64,000 nt of DNA, from positions 573,100 through 637,099 of the forward strand of contig MNCI01002989.1 of the NCBI GenBank assembly GCA_015680685.1, given 5' to 3'. Made by a program: the position numbers and the translations under genes. Source of the stretch: Gnetum montanum (Eukaryota > Streptophyta > Gnetopsida > Gnetales > Gnetaceae). The notes under the pieces are model-generated. The model worked only from the letters and a program-made list of their open reading frames with translations. It made no database searches and was not told the origin of the DNA. Each line of letters opens with the position of its first letter. Positions within the stretch are counted from its first letter, which is position 1. Below, in pieces: positions 35,367-46,600 of this stretch.

Positions 35367-35670
35367 TAAGAAATGAGGTGTGTGTGTGTGTGTGTTATAT
35401 TTTCTCTTAACATGATTATCATATATTAGTTTATGATTTTTGTTTGGGTAAAAAGATGATTGGTTGTGTTTGATGTTTTGATATATTTAACATAATAAGA
35501 TGTGTTGCTTTGTCTTAAGAAATGAGGTGTGTGTGTGTGTGTGTGTATTATATTTGCTCTTAACATGATTATCATATATTAGTTTATGATTTTTGTTTGG
35601 GTAAAAAGATGATTGGTTGTGTTTGATGTTTTGATATATTTAACATAATAAGATGTGTTGCTTTGTCTTA
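35367..35670. repeat. 149-bp tandem duplication with (GT)n
   Basis: 35,367-35,515 is repeated at 35,516-35,670 with almost no differences apart from the length of the GT run (35,378-35,395 versus 35,527-35,547). It is recent relative to its surroundings. Confidence 0.9.
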
Positions 35671-36251
35671 AAAGTTGAATATGCATGCTGTTACTCACCT
35701 ACCATGAAATTTCTATTCCTTATTTTTTTTATATTTCAAGAGGAGAATACTAAATGATTATAGAACTATGAGATATTGGTTATTCATTACTAATGGATTA
35801 TTGACTCAAAGAAAAATTACATCATCTTCAATGCTCAAACTTTAAAATTCATCTTTAGATATCCTCTAAAAGGCTTGGATCTATTGTACCTCATGATTTC
35901 TAACCTTATTTGTAAACAAATATAGGGAAACTCTTAAGGAAATTTAGTTTTTCATCATCAACCTATGAAATCAATGCTTAAGGATGTATACTCTTTAATT
36001 GATATTTATCATGTTTCTAACTTAGCTAAATGTTTGTATCTATGTGTGATTGTCATATGATGATATGCAACTATGGTGGATCTTTATTCAGGATTACAAT
36101 TGGTTCTTATTTTTTCCTTGCCTCTTTTTGAGTGCTATCCAACATGGTGGAGAGAGAAGAGTATTTAGTTAGAATTTCAAGCATGGTAACTTTATATATC
36201 TCATATGTTTGTGTTGTATACTAACCCATTTTCTTAAGTTTTGGACATCAT

Positions 36252-36267
36252 TAAAAAAAGGTGAGAT
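36252..36267 (+). other. Copia polypurine tract
   Basis: TAAAAAAAGGTGAGAT lies directly before TGTTGACC. It fits the Copia arrangement of a purine run ending GAGAT before TGTTGA. Confidence 0.75.
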
Positions 36268-36945
36268 TGTTGACCTTTTGGTATGTCAAAACCTTAGAGA
36301 AAATGAAGAATATGAAAATGTATTTGTAATCTAGTAGGGCCATAAATGACCAAGGACTTCAAAACAAGAGTTGAGTTTGAAAACAAGATCTACATTAATA
36401 TGTTGTGAGATCTACATAGAGATGTCATTATGAAGACTACATGGATGAAAATAAAGACTATGAAGATGCTCCAAGGACTAACAAGAAGGTAAATTGATAG
36501 CTCAAAAGTTGAGGAGACATCTCCTAAAAATAGTAGATGTCTACATTCAACAATAGACATCTCCCTAGATACATCTTCCTAGAGATGTCCCATTTTCTAG
36601 TGACATGCCTTTCCCAAATTGAGGCCAATCTCATATAGACATCTCCACTTCAAAGAATATGTCTACATGATCCATTGGATAGCCATTGCTCAAATTCTTA
36701 GGAATTTTTAGAAACTTCAAACCTATAAGAATACATCATATTCTTGGAAATTGTACAAGCATTATTAACATCAAAGCAATCATTGTCACATCTATGCTAT
36801 TGTATTCTTATCCTTCATTGTCAAATCATTGGCTTGTTTGTATGTTGAGTTGAGCCTCAATGACAAGGTCTTGTAATTGTAGTTACATTCTTTCCTTGCT
36901 TTTTACATTATTTTTTGTTGCCTTATGGGGTTGATGTGCTCATTA
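36268..36945 (+). repeat. Copia 3' LTR (3'-truncated)
   Basis: It starts TGTTGACC after the purine tract and includes U3 missing from the 5' copy. It has many AGACATCT/AGATGTCT words at 36,480-36,660 and a TATA-like CCTATAAG near 36,729. It stops at ~36,945, where a minus-strand Gypsy RT remnant begins. The rest of R/U5 present at 31,945-32,446 is missing. Confidence 0.75.
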
Positions 36946-37960
36946 TTAGGATCGACACGTATCCCTACTTTAGATACTACAAAGCCAAGCATCTTACTAG
37001 TTTTGACACCAAAAACACACTTCTTGGGATTTAGCCTAAGCTCATACTTGAGATATTATTTAAGTACAAGGTCAAGGTCCTATGAATGATCATTGGCCAC
37101 TTTGGACTTAATAGCTATATCATATACATAATCATAGATCAAACCTAGCATATAATCACTAAAGATATTCATCATGTCTCTTTGATAGGTTTCTCTTGCA
37201 TTCTTTAGGGCAAAGGACATCATAGTGTAACAAAAGGTACCCCAAGTGATCATAAAGGTTGTACTAAGTTGATGCTCAAGGTTAATCCTAATTTGATTAT
37301 ATCCCAATAATCCATCCATGAAGGATAATAAGGCATGTCTAGCTATAATATTGATAAGTTATCAATACTAAGCAAAGGGAAATTATCTATGCAAATGCAT
37401 ATACTCCCATTTTTCTTAGGGACTACCACTATGTTGGACATCCATTCTATGTAATCAATAGCTCTAATGAAACCAACTTGGTATAGATTTGTGATTTCAT
37501 CACAAGCACTCCAAGGTCAAATTAGGTCTAATCTTATGGACTTTTTTCTTGAATGGTTTAATGCTAGGATTGAGGATGATGTTATGTTAGACTAAACATG
37601 GGTCAAGACCTAGCATATCCTCATATGACTAGGTAGAGACCTTAATATTGTCTTATAAAAACTAGGTGATGTCTTAAGCCTATTAAGGTTCCAATGAGAA
37701 ACTTAGTTTCAGGGTTTTCTCCCTACCACTATGTGTCGTGATGGGAACCTCAACTAAAGAGTCTTCAATAATGTCACTAGCCTCAAGGTCAAGGGTTTTG
37801 AATAGGTTTTCAAGCCATTCTAGAGTTTTCTCTACATAACCTATGTAGTAAACAAGACTCTCAGACTCAAGATCTAGGCATTTAGAATTAATACATCATT
37901 CAACATTACCATGAGGCCCACTTAGGATCAAATGCAAACTGATTTACTTCCAAGTACTCG
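36946..37960 (-). pseudogene. Ty3/Gypsy reverse transcriptase remnant
   Basis: Minus strand, in order: the pre-RT segment SYEDMLGLDPCLV, then KKVHKIRPNLTLE, GFIRAIDYIEWMSNIVVVPK, then the open frame 37,319-37,080 with DGLLGYNQI, WGTFCYTMMSFALKNA and YVYD, then LRLNPKKCVFG and IRVDPNN. This is the canonical order of a plant Gypsy RT. The catalytic YVDD reads YVYD (Tyr at 37,124-37,122), and frameshifts occur near 37,320 and 37,510. It is inactive. The lineage differs from Element 2 and is closer to the gag at 59,369. Confidence 0.8.
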
Positions 37961-38600
37961 TACTCTAGTCCTACATGTTGATCATAAGAACATTAAGTGG
38001 CACCTAGGTAAAAATGAGTAAATAATGCCAAAATGCTATAAAATATCTTAGTAACTATGTAAACACATGTTATTTCAATGTCAAACAGAATGTAAACAAG
38101 GTCAACCAAGGCTGTAAGAGGTAGGTGAATATAAATAAGTTAGAAAAAAGGCCACCTAAGGTTAAATAAAAGATAAACAAGGTTAAAACAAGATGAAGCA
38201 TAATGAAAGTATGAAATATACTATCAAACATTAGCAAGCCACATTGCTAGTTTAAGACCTTGATAGGCCATGGTTATATGGTATTAAATGATGGTCAAGG
38301 ATGGTCAAACCCCATCATCTAACACTAATCAAAGGCTATACAAAGATCAACAAAGGCCACAATGGAGAGAACAAGGTAGATATGGTGAAACTAGAGTTAT
38401 GTAAAAGCTGAATGAAATCAATCAATGGTAATAAAGGTCAACAAGGCAAAAATAAGTCAAAACACCATGAAACCAGGTCAAATAAGCCAAGGTAAAAAAT
38501 GTGTGATAAAAGAAGGCCAATATTGATTAAAAAGGATTAGATTCTACCATTTTTAGGCCTTATCAGGCCAACATAAAGGACTACAATGTTTACATGTGAG
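37960..38600. other. AT-rich DNA with recurring 'aaggtcaac' words, no gene seen
   Basis: Short dispersed words such as 'caaggtcaac', 'caaggccac' and 'aaggtcaa' recur, possibly a decayed edge of the tandem array that follows. Confidence 0.4.
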
Positions 38601-40620
38601 TTTGGACACTTGTGGAGGCTATTTTAAGATCGTTTTATGTTAAAATTAAGGTTTTTCTAGGCATCCATGGTAGAGCCACACTAGCCAACATGTGTGGGAT
38701 GAGCACCAGCATGGATAGGATGGTCATGTGATTCTATAGGTTGATTTTAATTAGTTTTTGACTCCCAATGGCTTGTATGATCAATGCAATGAAATGGGGA
38801 AGAAAATTATGTAATTATGGTATCAATTTAAACCTCTAAAAGCCATGCATGAAGCCTAGAACTACCTTCCACATTGGAGAAACATTGGCTAGCATGGCCC
38901 CAACATGGTTATAAAAAAAATCAAATTTATGGCATCCAAAGAATCACAATTGGTGTTCTATTGGCTTCAAAGGATGGTGCAAGGTCACAATGGTCAAAAT
39001 TAATCATATTGGAGGTTAGAACCTACAATGAAAGTGGGTTTTAAGGTCTTCCCCGCACCAAAGGCACATTGACCAACATGGATGAAGGGGATCTAAGTGT
39101 GGATCGCCTAGTCTACATTATTATAGGGTCAAATTGTAGTTGAATCTAGGGTTTTACAATTTTATGTTTCCACAATTGAGTTTTAAGGCCATTTGATGGA
39201 TGTTATGCTAGTAAAATCTTGTAGGGACCTCTTCCACACTAAGGCCACACTAGCGAATGTTGCTCTAGTAGCCCTCAATGTGGATACTTGTATTTTTTAT
39301 TTCTTTGGTGCTTTAGAGGCAAGTTGACTAGGTTTTCATGCTTCTAGGATTGCTATTAGTGATTTTTGAGGTTTAGGCTTAAAACTAATCATGTTTGAGG
39401 GTTATTTGCATTATGATATGGTTATACCCCATTTAGCCACACTCGATAGCATTGCTAAGCATGGGTGAGGGAGTCTAATGATCTTTTATGATTGAAAAAA
39501 GAATGAATGGTTATCAATTTAAGGTTTTGGCATTCTAGGCATTACTAAGCTAAGTTTTAGGCATTCAGCATGTCAAAGTATTGCTAAAAATGGTAAACAA
39601 CCTTACCCACACTAGAGCCACATTGGAAAATGTGGCTCTAGCCTTCCTCAACATGGCTACATTAGAATATTTGAGTTATGATAGGTTCTAGCATCAAATC
39701 AACAAGGCATTTGAGATTCTCTTGGCTTTTCCTTGTGGTACCCAAGCTAGACCCACACTAGACAACATGAGTAGAGCCTCCCTAAACATAGATGAATGGT
39801 ATTTAATCAACTTCAAGAGGTTTTCACATGATTTACAATGGCCATACACTCTAGGAAGATTTTTAAGATAATGGAAGTGAGTTTTTAGGCTCTCTTAAGG
39901 CATTAATGGATTTTTTTGGGTCATTCCTAGGGTAGCCACACTAGACCTACATTGGTTAGCATGGGTGAGAGGCTCCTCAATGAGGAAAAGGTAGGATGCA
40001 TGTAATTTAAATTTTTTTCATTGGTTTTAGGTTGTCAGAGGTTATAGAGAATTCTTAAGGCCTAAATATGGCAAGTGAGAGGTTAATTCTTGTGTTTTAA
40101 GGTTATAACCCAACCAACCATGCTGGGACCACGCTGGCCAACATGAATGAGATGTCCCCTAGCATTTCTTCATTAAATTTTAAGGTTTTGGCCACTTTTG
40201 GTTATATTTGGAAAAGCTTCAAGGCTATCAGGGGCTTCCAAAGGGGTTTTAGGATTTTTGACTTTATTTTGAGGTTGAATCAAGGTTTCTTGATGTCTGT
40301 GTGTGTTATATCCCTTTAAGCAATGTTGGCCAATGTGGATGGATCCTTGCCCAGTATTGTCACACAAAATGATAAGTTTCATGAAGGGTTCTAGCCTCTA
40401 CCAAGGTTTGATGTTTGCTAGTATCAACTCCAGCTACTAAATATGGCAAGGTGTGTATAGGTCTTCTTGTTTTGAGCATGGAATACTAGGACCCATGCTA
40501 GACCACATTACCCAGCATGGGTGAGGGGGTATGAGGTTGAAAATTTTTTTTTAAAGTAAAAACGATATTAAACCCCAATGTAGATGAGGTTTTAAGGCCT
40601 TAAACTCACTTTGCTTAGGA
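38600..40620. repeat. Degenerate ~185-bp tandem array
   Basis: A core near 'gccacactagccaacatgg' (variants: cattgaccaacatgg, cgctggccaacatg, cattacccagcatgg) followed by 'gtgag' occurs at 38,675, 38,868, 39,063, 39,244, 39,436, 39,617, 39,752, 39,935, 40,128, ~40,320 and 40,501. Intervals are 180-195 bp except one of 135. Sequence between cores also shares 'ttttaaggc' and 'taggttttag' words. There is no coding content. It is an old satellite-like array or the interior of a repeat-rich element. Confidence 0.65.
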
Positions 40621-41736
40621 GGCACCTAGTGGGGCCCATCCAAATTCTAATTCTAATTTGAGTTTTTGAAACTTCCACCATCCCAACATTGTTAGAAATT
40701 TTTCCCCTTTGAACTATTAGGCACCAAGAGTTTCAGTGCATGAATTTGGCAATGGGGATCTCAAAGTGGGTGCTTAGGTTGAAGATTAGTTTTTATTCAA
40801 AATTAACTTACACAAATAATTCTTCTTCCTAGTAGTGCACTAGTTTAGAGTTCTAGTAAAAATTATGATAAAAAACCCCATCAATCCCCAACATTTCTAA
40901 TCAAGGTTCCATTATGAACAGCTCTACCATCAAGATTTTCAAAGGTTTTTCTATGTTTTTGATTCACCATGTTGAAAAGGAAGGCAAGCACTACCAAAAA
41001 TCCTACCCTAAATGATGCTGATATAGTAGCCAAGGGCCTCTTCCACCTTCTATATCCCATCATAGGACAAGGATCTGCTACAATTGTGCACCTCGAGGTG
41101 CACAAATCTTCATCTTTTCTATGTGTTTTCTTAGTTTTTTCTGGGCTATATCCTAGGTATTTTTTTAGATCTAGGTTATTGTAATAGTTAAAATCAAATT
41201 TCAAGAAAATTCTATGTTGTTTCTTGGTGGGATTTATGTGTTTTTGGTGTTGCTTTAACTTTTATATTTGGTTTTTGTGTAGGTTATAAATTTTTTTTGG
41301 GTCAATTTGTTGTGTATTTTTGAATTTTTGTCAAAAAAAAAGCAACACCAATTCTATAAATTTTATTAAGAAAACAGCTAGGAGTTCTTAATTTTTTCTT
41401 CCATAGGGTTATAATTTGATGTTTAACTATTGAAATGGTGGTTGAACCACTAGATTCTAACTCATGGTTAATTCTTCATGAGTTTTTCCATTAGCTAGCA
41501 AATAGTGTTCTTCCTACTTTGTCCTATTTCTATGGTATTTGTGTACCTTTTTTATGATAAAACAGCTATGTGTTTTTGGTTTTTTAAGTTATGGTCTTTT
41601 AGTTTATGGTTTAAGATTTCAAATGGCTTTGGTGTCATGTGATTTGGGTTTACATTTAATTTTTGATGAATTTTTTTGTTAGTTGATGTAGGTGTGTTTT
41701 CATGTTATTTTCAATTTTTTATGTCACTTCATGAAT

Positions 41737-41800
<64 letters not shown>

Positions 41801-42500
41801 AAAAACAACTTAGAGTTTTTATGTTTTTAAGGTATGGGTTTCTAGCTCTACATTTAATCTTTCAAATGGTCCTATAATCCCTTTATTTGGGTTTGTAACT
41901 GGTTTTTTATGATTTTTATGATGAGGTTGCACAAAACAAAATTTTAGGCTTTAACGGTTTTACCCCTATGAAGATGGGCAACATTGGCATGTTGGATGAT
42001 TTTCTCCATCAATGCCTTATGTTCTTGGGGATATTTGGGATATTAGGAGTGGTTTAGAGTTAGTTTCATCAATGTTAAAATTTTTTTGGTATTTTTTATC
42101 AATGATCTCCTATGGTCATTTTCTTCATTTTTGATGTGAAATATGAGTTTTGGCAAAATCTAGTTGAATTTTTGCATAGATTTTTGAATGTGTTTTAATC
42201 TTGGAATAATAGTGTTGACGTTTTTGTAATTGAGTTACCATGTTCAAGGTTTTCTTAGGCTGTTTGCATGTTGATTTTGAGTTTTTAAAGAATTTTGAAC
42301 AAACATTTATAGACTTTTTACTATGGATACTTTCACCATTAACTAGGATGTTGAGCAAAATTCTTATGAAATTCAAAGTGGTGTATTGTTGTAGTTGTAC
42401 TTGGTTATGGTTGTGACTGTTCCTAGTTTTGTTTCTTTTTTTCCAATGTTTAAAACATGGTTTAAATATTGTGTGTTGTTGTTCCCATTCAAGACCTTCC
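40621..42500 (+). other. T-rich region with a 61-bp poly-T tract; no clear gene
   Basis: Strongly T-rich on the plus strand. A frame at 40,969-41,184 opens MLKRKASTTKNPTLND and could be an old first exon of the decayed gene downstream, but nothing supports this beyond order and strand. Poly-T runs from 41,738 to 41,798. Confidence 0.35.
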
Positions 42501-42502
42501 TT

Positions 42503-42890
42503 AAGCCCATCTTGGTTGTAGTGGAGTTGGTAGGGATACTCTACTATATCAACCTACTCAACCCCAATACTCCTCTTGCTAAAATTATATTAGAGTGGGG
42601 TTCCTTATGGTACTAGTCGGGGCCTAGAGAATTCTTGGCCTACCTATTACAAAATTTCAATGTGATGATGTGGTCACACTTATGTGGAGTTCATAGTTGA
42701 TGATCTATAAACCTATGCAAAGTGTGAGGTGTTGGATAGTAAGAGTACTAGGGGGATCCACCATCTATCCCAAATATAAAACATGCTAGAGTTCTCCTAG
42801 TATAATACTAAAAACACCTTGGTGGTAGCACATCAAGCCCACACACTATTCCAAAATCCTTCTGATACAATGTACCATTTTAAAGGATAA
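42503..42890 (+). pseudogene. Fragment resembling an FCP1/NLI-interacting-factor HAD phosphatase
   Basis: One frame contains KPILVVVELVGILYY at the place of the HAD motif DxDGxL (the aspartates are lost), then after a stop GPREFLAYLLQNFNVMMWSH. The latter fits the FCP1-type RPG-x2-EFL-x5-F-V-x-WS segment. After a frame change it reads NTLVVAHQAHTLFQNP, fitting the motif-III region NTLL-x-D-x-P-x3-LLNP. These proteins dephosphorylate, for example, the RNA polymerase II tail. Catalytic residues are gone. It may be the 5' part of the multi-exon pseudogene that follows, or a captured host fragment. Confidence 0.45.
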
Positions 42891-42995
42891 GTGTATTTGT
42901 CAAAAAAAAATTTATATTTTTAGTTTATTTGGTTTACCTATTCTTCCATAGCTTATCAGTTTTTATTGCTATCTTGCAAGTACAAGGTTAGTGAC

Positions 42996-43025
42996 CAAGG
43001 TTTGATCAAGAATGATCAAACCTTG
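42996..43025. other. Perfect 13-bp inverted repeat (hairpin), 4-nt loop
   Basis: CAAGGTTTGATCA at 42,996-43,008 is the exact complement of 43,013-43,025, with the loop AGAA. No terminator role is expected in plant DNA. Confidence 0.85.
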
Positions 43026-43150
43026 CTTATGGCTCAAACCATAGTGGGTGTATTTACCAAAAGACCAATAATCAGGATTGTAGTGGTTAACCAATTAAAT
43101 TATGATTTTGATAAATACATCGACATCTTCACTCCAACCTTCTAGACATG

Positions 43151-45945
43151 TCTTGGCACTGAGATGGCTCACAGTTGGTGGATGGCTCCTAAGCACATTA
43201 CATAAGAGGGCAATACCATTGGGACATTCACACAACCCTCATCAAGTAGGAAGAAGAAAGGTATGAATTTGCTAGTTTGTTTATTACACTAAAATTTTCA
43301 TGGCTATATGGTTTTATTTTGATTTTAAGTGTTTTTCATGATTTTGATTTGTTGTTCTAGTCCTATTTTGGTTATACATGATGTGTCTATGCCTAACCTA
43401 ATTGGTCATTTTTTTGTTGTCTTTCAGGGGCTTACACCTACTCTAGCATCTACTTGGTTATTCAAGATGCTTTGAGGAGACTCTCATCCTAAAATTTGAT
43501 GAGGTGGAATTGGCATAGCATTAGTTAACTAAAAGGGCACCTAGAAATATTTAACTAAACATTTCTCATGTAGGGTTATTTGATCTCTTCATAGCACATA
43601 GCCTAATCATCCCTACTACTAAGATGGTGAACATTATTGACTCCTTCAATGAAGGAACCAAGAAGTTTATCACCAAGGTTCATAATGTGTCAATTACCTT
43701 GCCCATCAATGAGACTAACTTTTGTAACCTCTTTGATGTTCCCAGTAAAGGAATGAGAGTTGTCACCAAATTAGCAATGGAGGTTGGTTATCAAGAGAAT
43801 GTGAAAGTGGGGTCAAGTGCTCATTGTGTCCATTCCAGGTTGGCCATAGAGGATTTCAAGGTATCAAAAGCAAAGGAATCCTATCCCTTATTCAGATCCC
43901 ATGCCTTTCCAAAGTTTCTATCATAGGAAGAGGTAATCAACACTACCCAAGCATGGACCATGATGAAGGTGCTTCATTTAACTGGGTTGCTCACTTGGCC
44001 TCTAGGTTATTAGAGGAAATCCTCAAACTTTAGGAGGATGTCATCACAATATGTCACATGCACTATGCATTCTTTGTAGCATATTTAAGGAGATTTGCAA
44101 AGTTCTTAGTGGTGAGGAGGGATGGACTATGGATGAGCCAAGACCCATCCCAACTCTCTAAGCCTTGGATAAAGCACATTTATCCAACCATGTAGACCAA
44201 AATGCACCTAAGGAAGTTGGGGAATCACTATTTATAACCACTAAGAAACTTAGTGGTAAGCATTGTGTTTCCCCTAATAGCATGGGGATTAAGCCTCACA
44301 TTTAAGGAAGGTAATGCTGAAAGGGCCAAGAAGTTGCATGTCGAAGCTAATAGGGTAGCTAGAGAAAAATTAAAGTTGTCCATGGTTGAAGAATTAGCAC
44401 TAGCCACTAAGCAACCTTTCAAGAGAAGGTTTACACTAAAGCTTGGCTGAACACATCAGGTAGTTACAGGTATGTTTTAAATTTTGGCTATTTTTTTCTT
44501 TACATTTATGTTTTAGGGTTTTAAGGCTTTAAAGTTGTATTGTTATTTGGTCTTATTTTTTTTTAACATTTTTGTTTTATTGTTCTTGTAGACAAGTGAT
44601 AGGACTTGGTGGCCAAAGCTACAACAATAGAGGAGGGACAACGACACATGAAGAAGGCATTCCTATAGTGGCATGAGGATGAGGGGTTGGCCAACATTGT
44701 GTTGGATGAGCTGTATGTCCTATCTGTTGAACCGTTGCCAGGAGAATGCTCAATCGTCATCCTAGATGAGGATTTAGGTATGCATGCATCTTCATGTCAT
44801 TTGTTGTGATTTATCATTTTATGCTTAAGTTTGTTGCTAACCATTCATCAATTGTTATACTTCTTGTAGCTACCAAGCCCCAAGAGAATGCCTTCTATGT
44901 TTCACATGAAACCATGGGTAGAGGTTCCAAACAAGGTGGAATTCATGAGCGGGGTGGCCAAGGATATCATTAATAAGTTGCAATAAGTTAATCTCAAATT
45001 TGGTAAAACCTTGTTTCATTTTATGTTTAATTATTTTATGTAGGTTTTTATAGGTATATTGGTTATATGTTTTTTCTATAGTTATTGTTTTTTTGTAAAT
45101 TATGTTTATGCATATTCCATGGTTATGTTTCTTATAGTGCCTAAGGTTGAGTGGAACTCCAACCATGACATGGAGATAAACTCCTTACCTAGTCTCCCTC
45201 CTGAAGTGGAAAATGTTCCATGAAAGTTGTATGAATGTGTATCTAGTCTTGTAATTTCATGTGAAAATACTTTGTGGAAGTTCCAAAGGGCAAACAAATC
45301 CCTATGGTAGCAAGCTATGGTCTTAAAGAAGGAGAATAAGAGGTAGCCTTAGGTGATCAATGATCCATATGATTGCAAGAATTTTATGGAAGCCCAAGTG
45401 GCTAACACTGAGTATTTGCAAACTAAGGAGATCATGTGGACCTACTACTATAACATCATCCATGATAAAGTTGCCATTTCCAGATGGTAGAGCAACAATT
45501 GTAGATGGACCTTATTACCTGTAAGGCTGAAGAGTGGAAGGATGACTATGCCTAGGTCCTAGAGTGGGGTTGAGCATAGAAATACCACAAAAAGAATTAT
45601 AAGGCTGATCATGAGTTTTATCTTAAGTGGTTAAAAGAGAAGTCTATCACACAACATAAGTTGGAGCTATTTGTAAAGGGAATTCAAGCTGAAAGTGCCT
45701 TCAAACTATTTGAAGACATTCTCACTATGGCTAAATCTCCTACTTCTCAAATCTCTACAGTCATGGGTGAGGTATTTACTACTATGATTTCACAGTAGCC
45801 ACCTATGTGCACTAATGTCGATGAGAATAACATCCTTGTAGGTGATAATCTTGGGAATGTGGACTAGGCCCACATGATGGAATAGCAAATCCTCCATCAT
45901 TTAGAGGTTTTCCTTCAACATCTTTCACAAGAGTACATCATGCCA
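43151..45945 (+). pseudogene. Decayed multi-exon coding region of unknown function
   Basis: Five coding-like blocks are separated by T-rich gaps with GT-AG ends: 43,261-43,427, 44,470-44,591, 44,778-44,869 and 45,003-45,137. Block 1 ends FTQPSSSRKKK. Block 2 contains the open frame 43,624-43,926 with ITLPINETNFCNLFDVP, similar in style to the N-terminal half of plant transposon-protein domains. Block 3 is acidic. Block 5 (45,138-45,945) is helical with Gln/Lys/Glu patterns (EFYLKWLKEKSITQHKLELF). Stops are frequent. Overall it resembles ORF3 of Elements 1 and 2 in plan (domain, then helical tail) but not in sequence that I can align. Confidence 0.45.
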
Positions 45946-46490
45946 AAGTCCTCTTACGTTTATTTATTATATTATTTTGTTATGTTTCATTTTATTTAAG
46001 TTATTAGCTTAGTTTCATAGTGTGTTGATTACTAATTGTCCTTCTATTATTATGTCACATGCACCAAGCAATACTAGCAACCACAACAATGAGGTGGAAA
46101 TGACCCTAAACCTCATCCATATGTCTTGTAGTACTATCAATTGTCCATTCCAATAATTTTGTTGATCACATTTGTCATTGATGTTATTATGGCTAGTGTT
46201 AACCAATGACTTGGTTGATGGATAGTTTTATGCTTTATGATGATTTAAACTTTTACCACACCATGTGGCTATGGTTATCATGTTTCAGACATTTTGGTTA
46301 TTATTATTAAGTTTTAGTTTTGGTTATAGTATTCAAGAATTATGGTTTTATTCATGTTACATGGTCTTACATTGTAATTATGGTATAAGGCTAGGTTGGC
46401 AAACTCATATGGTTATAATGTAATAAACGGTAAAATTTAGCTAAGTAGTAAGGTTCTAGACTGAATCGTAAATAAGTTAAAAGGTTGTTT
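45946..46490. other. AT-rich spacer, no gene seen
   Basis: No consistent frame or repeat. A short open frame on the minus strand (46,206-46,015) has no recognisable features. Confidence 0.5.
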
Positions 46491-46600
46491 GCTAGTTTTA
46501 TGCCATGGTGGGCCATGCATTTTTTGCTAGTTTTAGGCCATGGTAGGCCATGCATTGTTTGCTAGTTTTGGACCATGATAGGCCACTTGTTTTTCTAACT
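46491..46600. repeat. 35-bp direct repeat, three copies
   Basis: 'gctagtttt-ggccatg-taggcca' begins at 46,491, 46,526 and 46,561. It lies exactly where homology of Element 2 to Element 1 ends, so it marks the 3' breakpoint. Confidence 0.75.

Larger units (their letters stand above)
31561..36945 (+). mobile_element. Ty1/Copia element, gag-only, truncated at both outer ends
   Basis: Related LTR segments lie at 31,561-32,446 and 36,268-36,945. Between them are a Met-tRNA PBS (32,449), Gag with a zinc knuckle (32,503-33,480), ~2.8 kb without RT or integrase motifs, and a purine tract (36,252-36,267). The 5' LTR lacks its start and the 3' LTR its last ~500 bp, so no target duplication can be tested. 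It is non-autonomous or internally deleted. Confidence 0.8.

Noticed and set aside
41692-41877. Frame with a long poly-Phe run
   Set aside because: It is simply the translation of the 61-bp poly-T tract.
42996-43025. Rho-independent terminator
   Set aside because: A stem-loop terminator is a bacterial feature. There is no following T-run, and the window is plant nuclear DNA.
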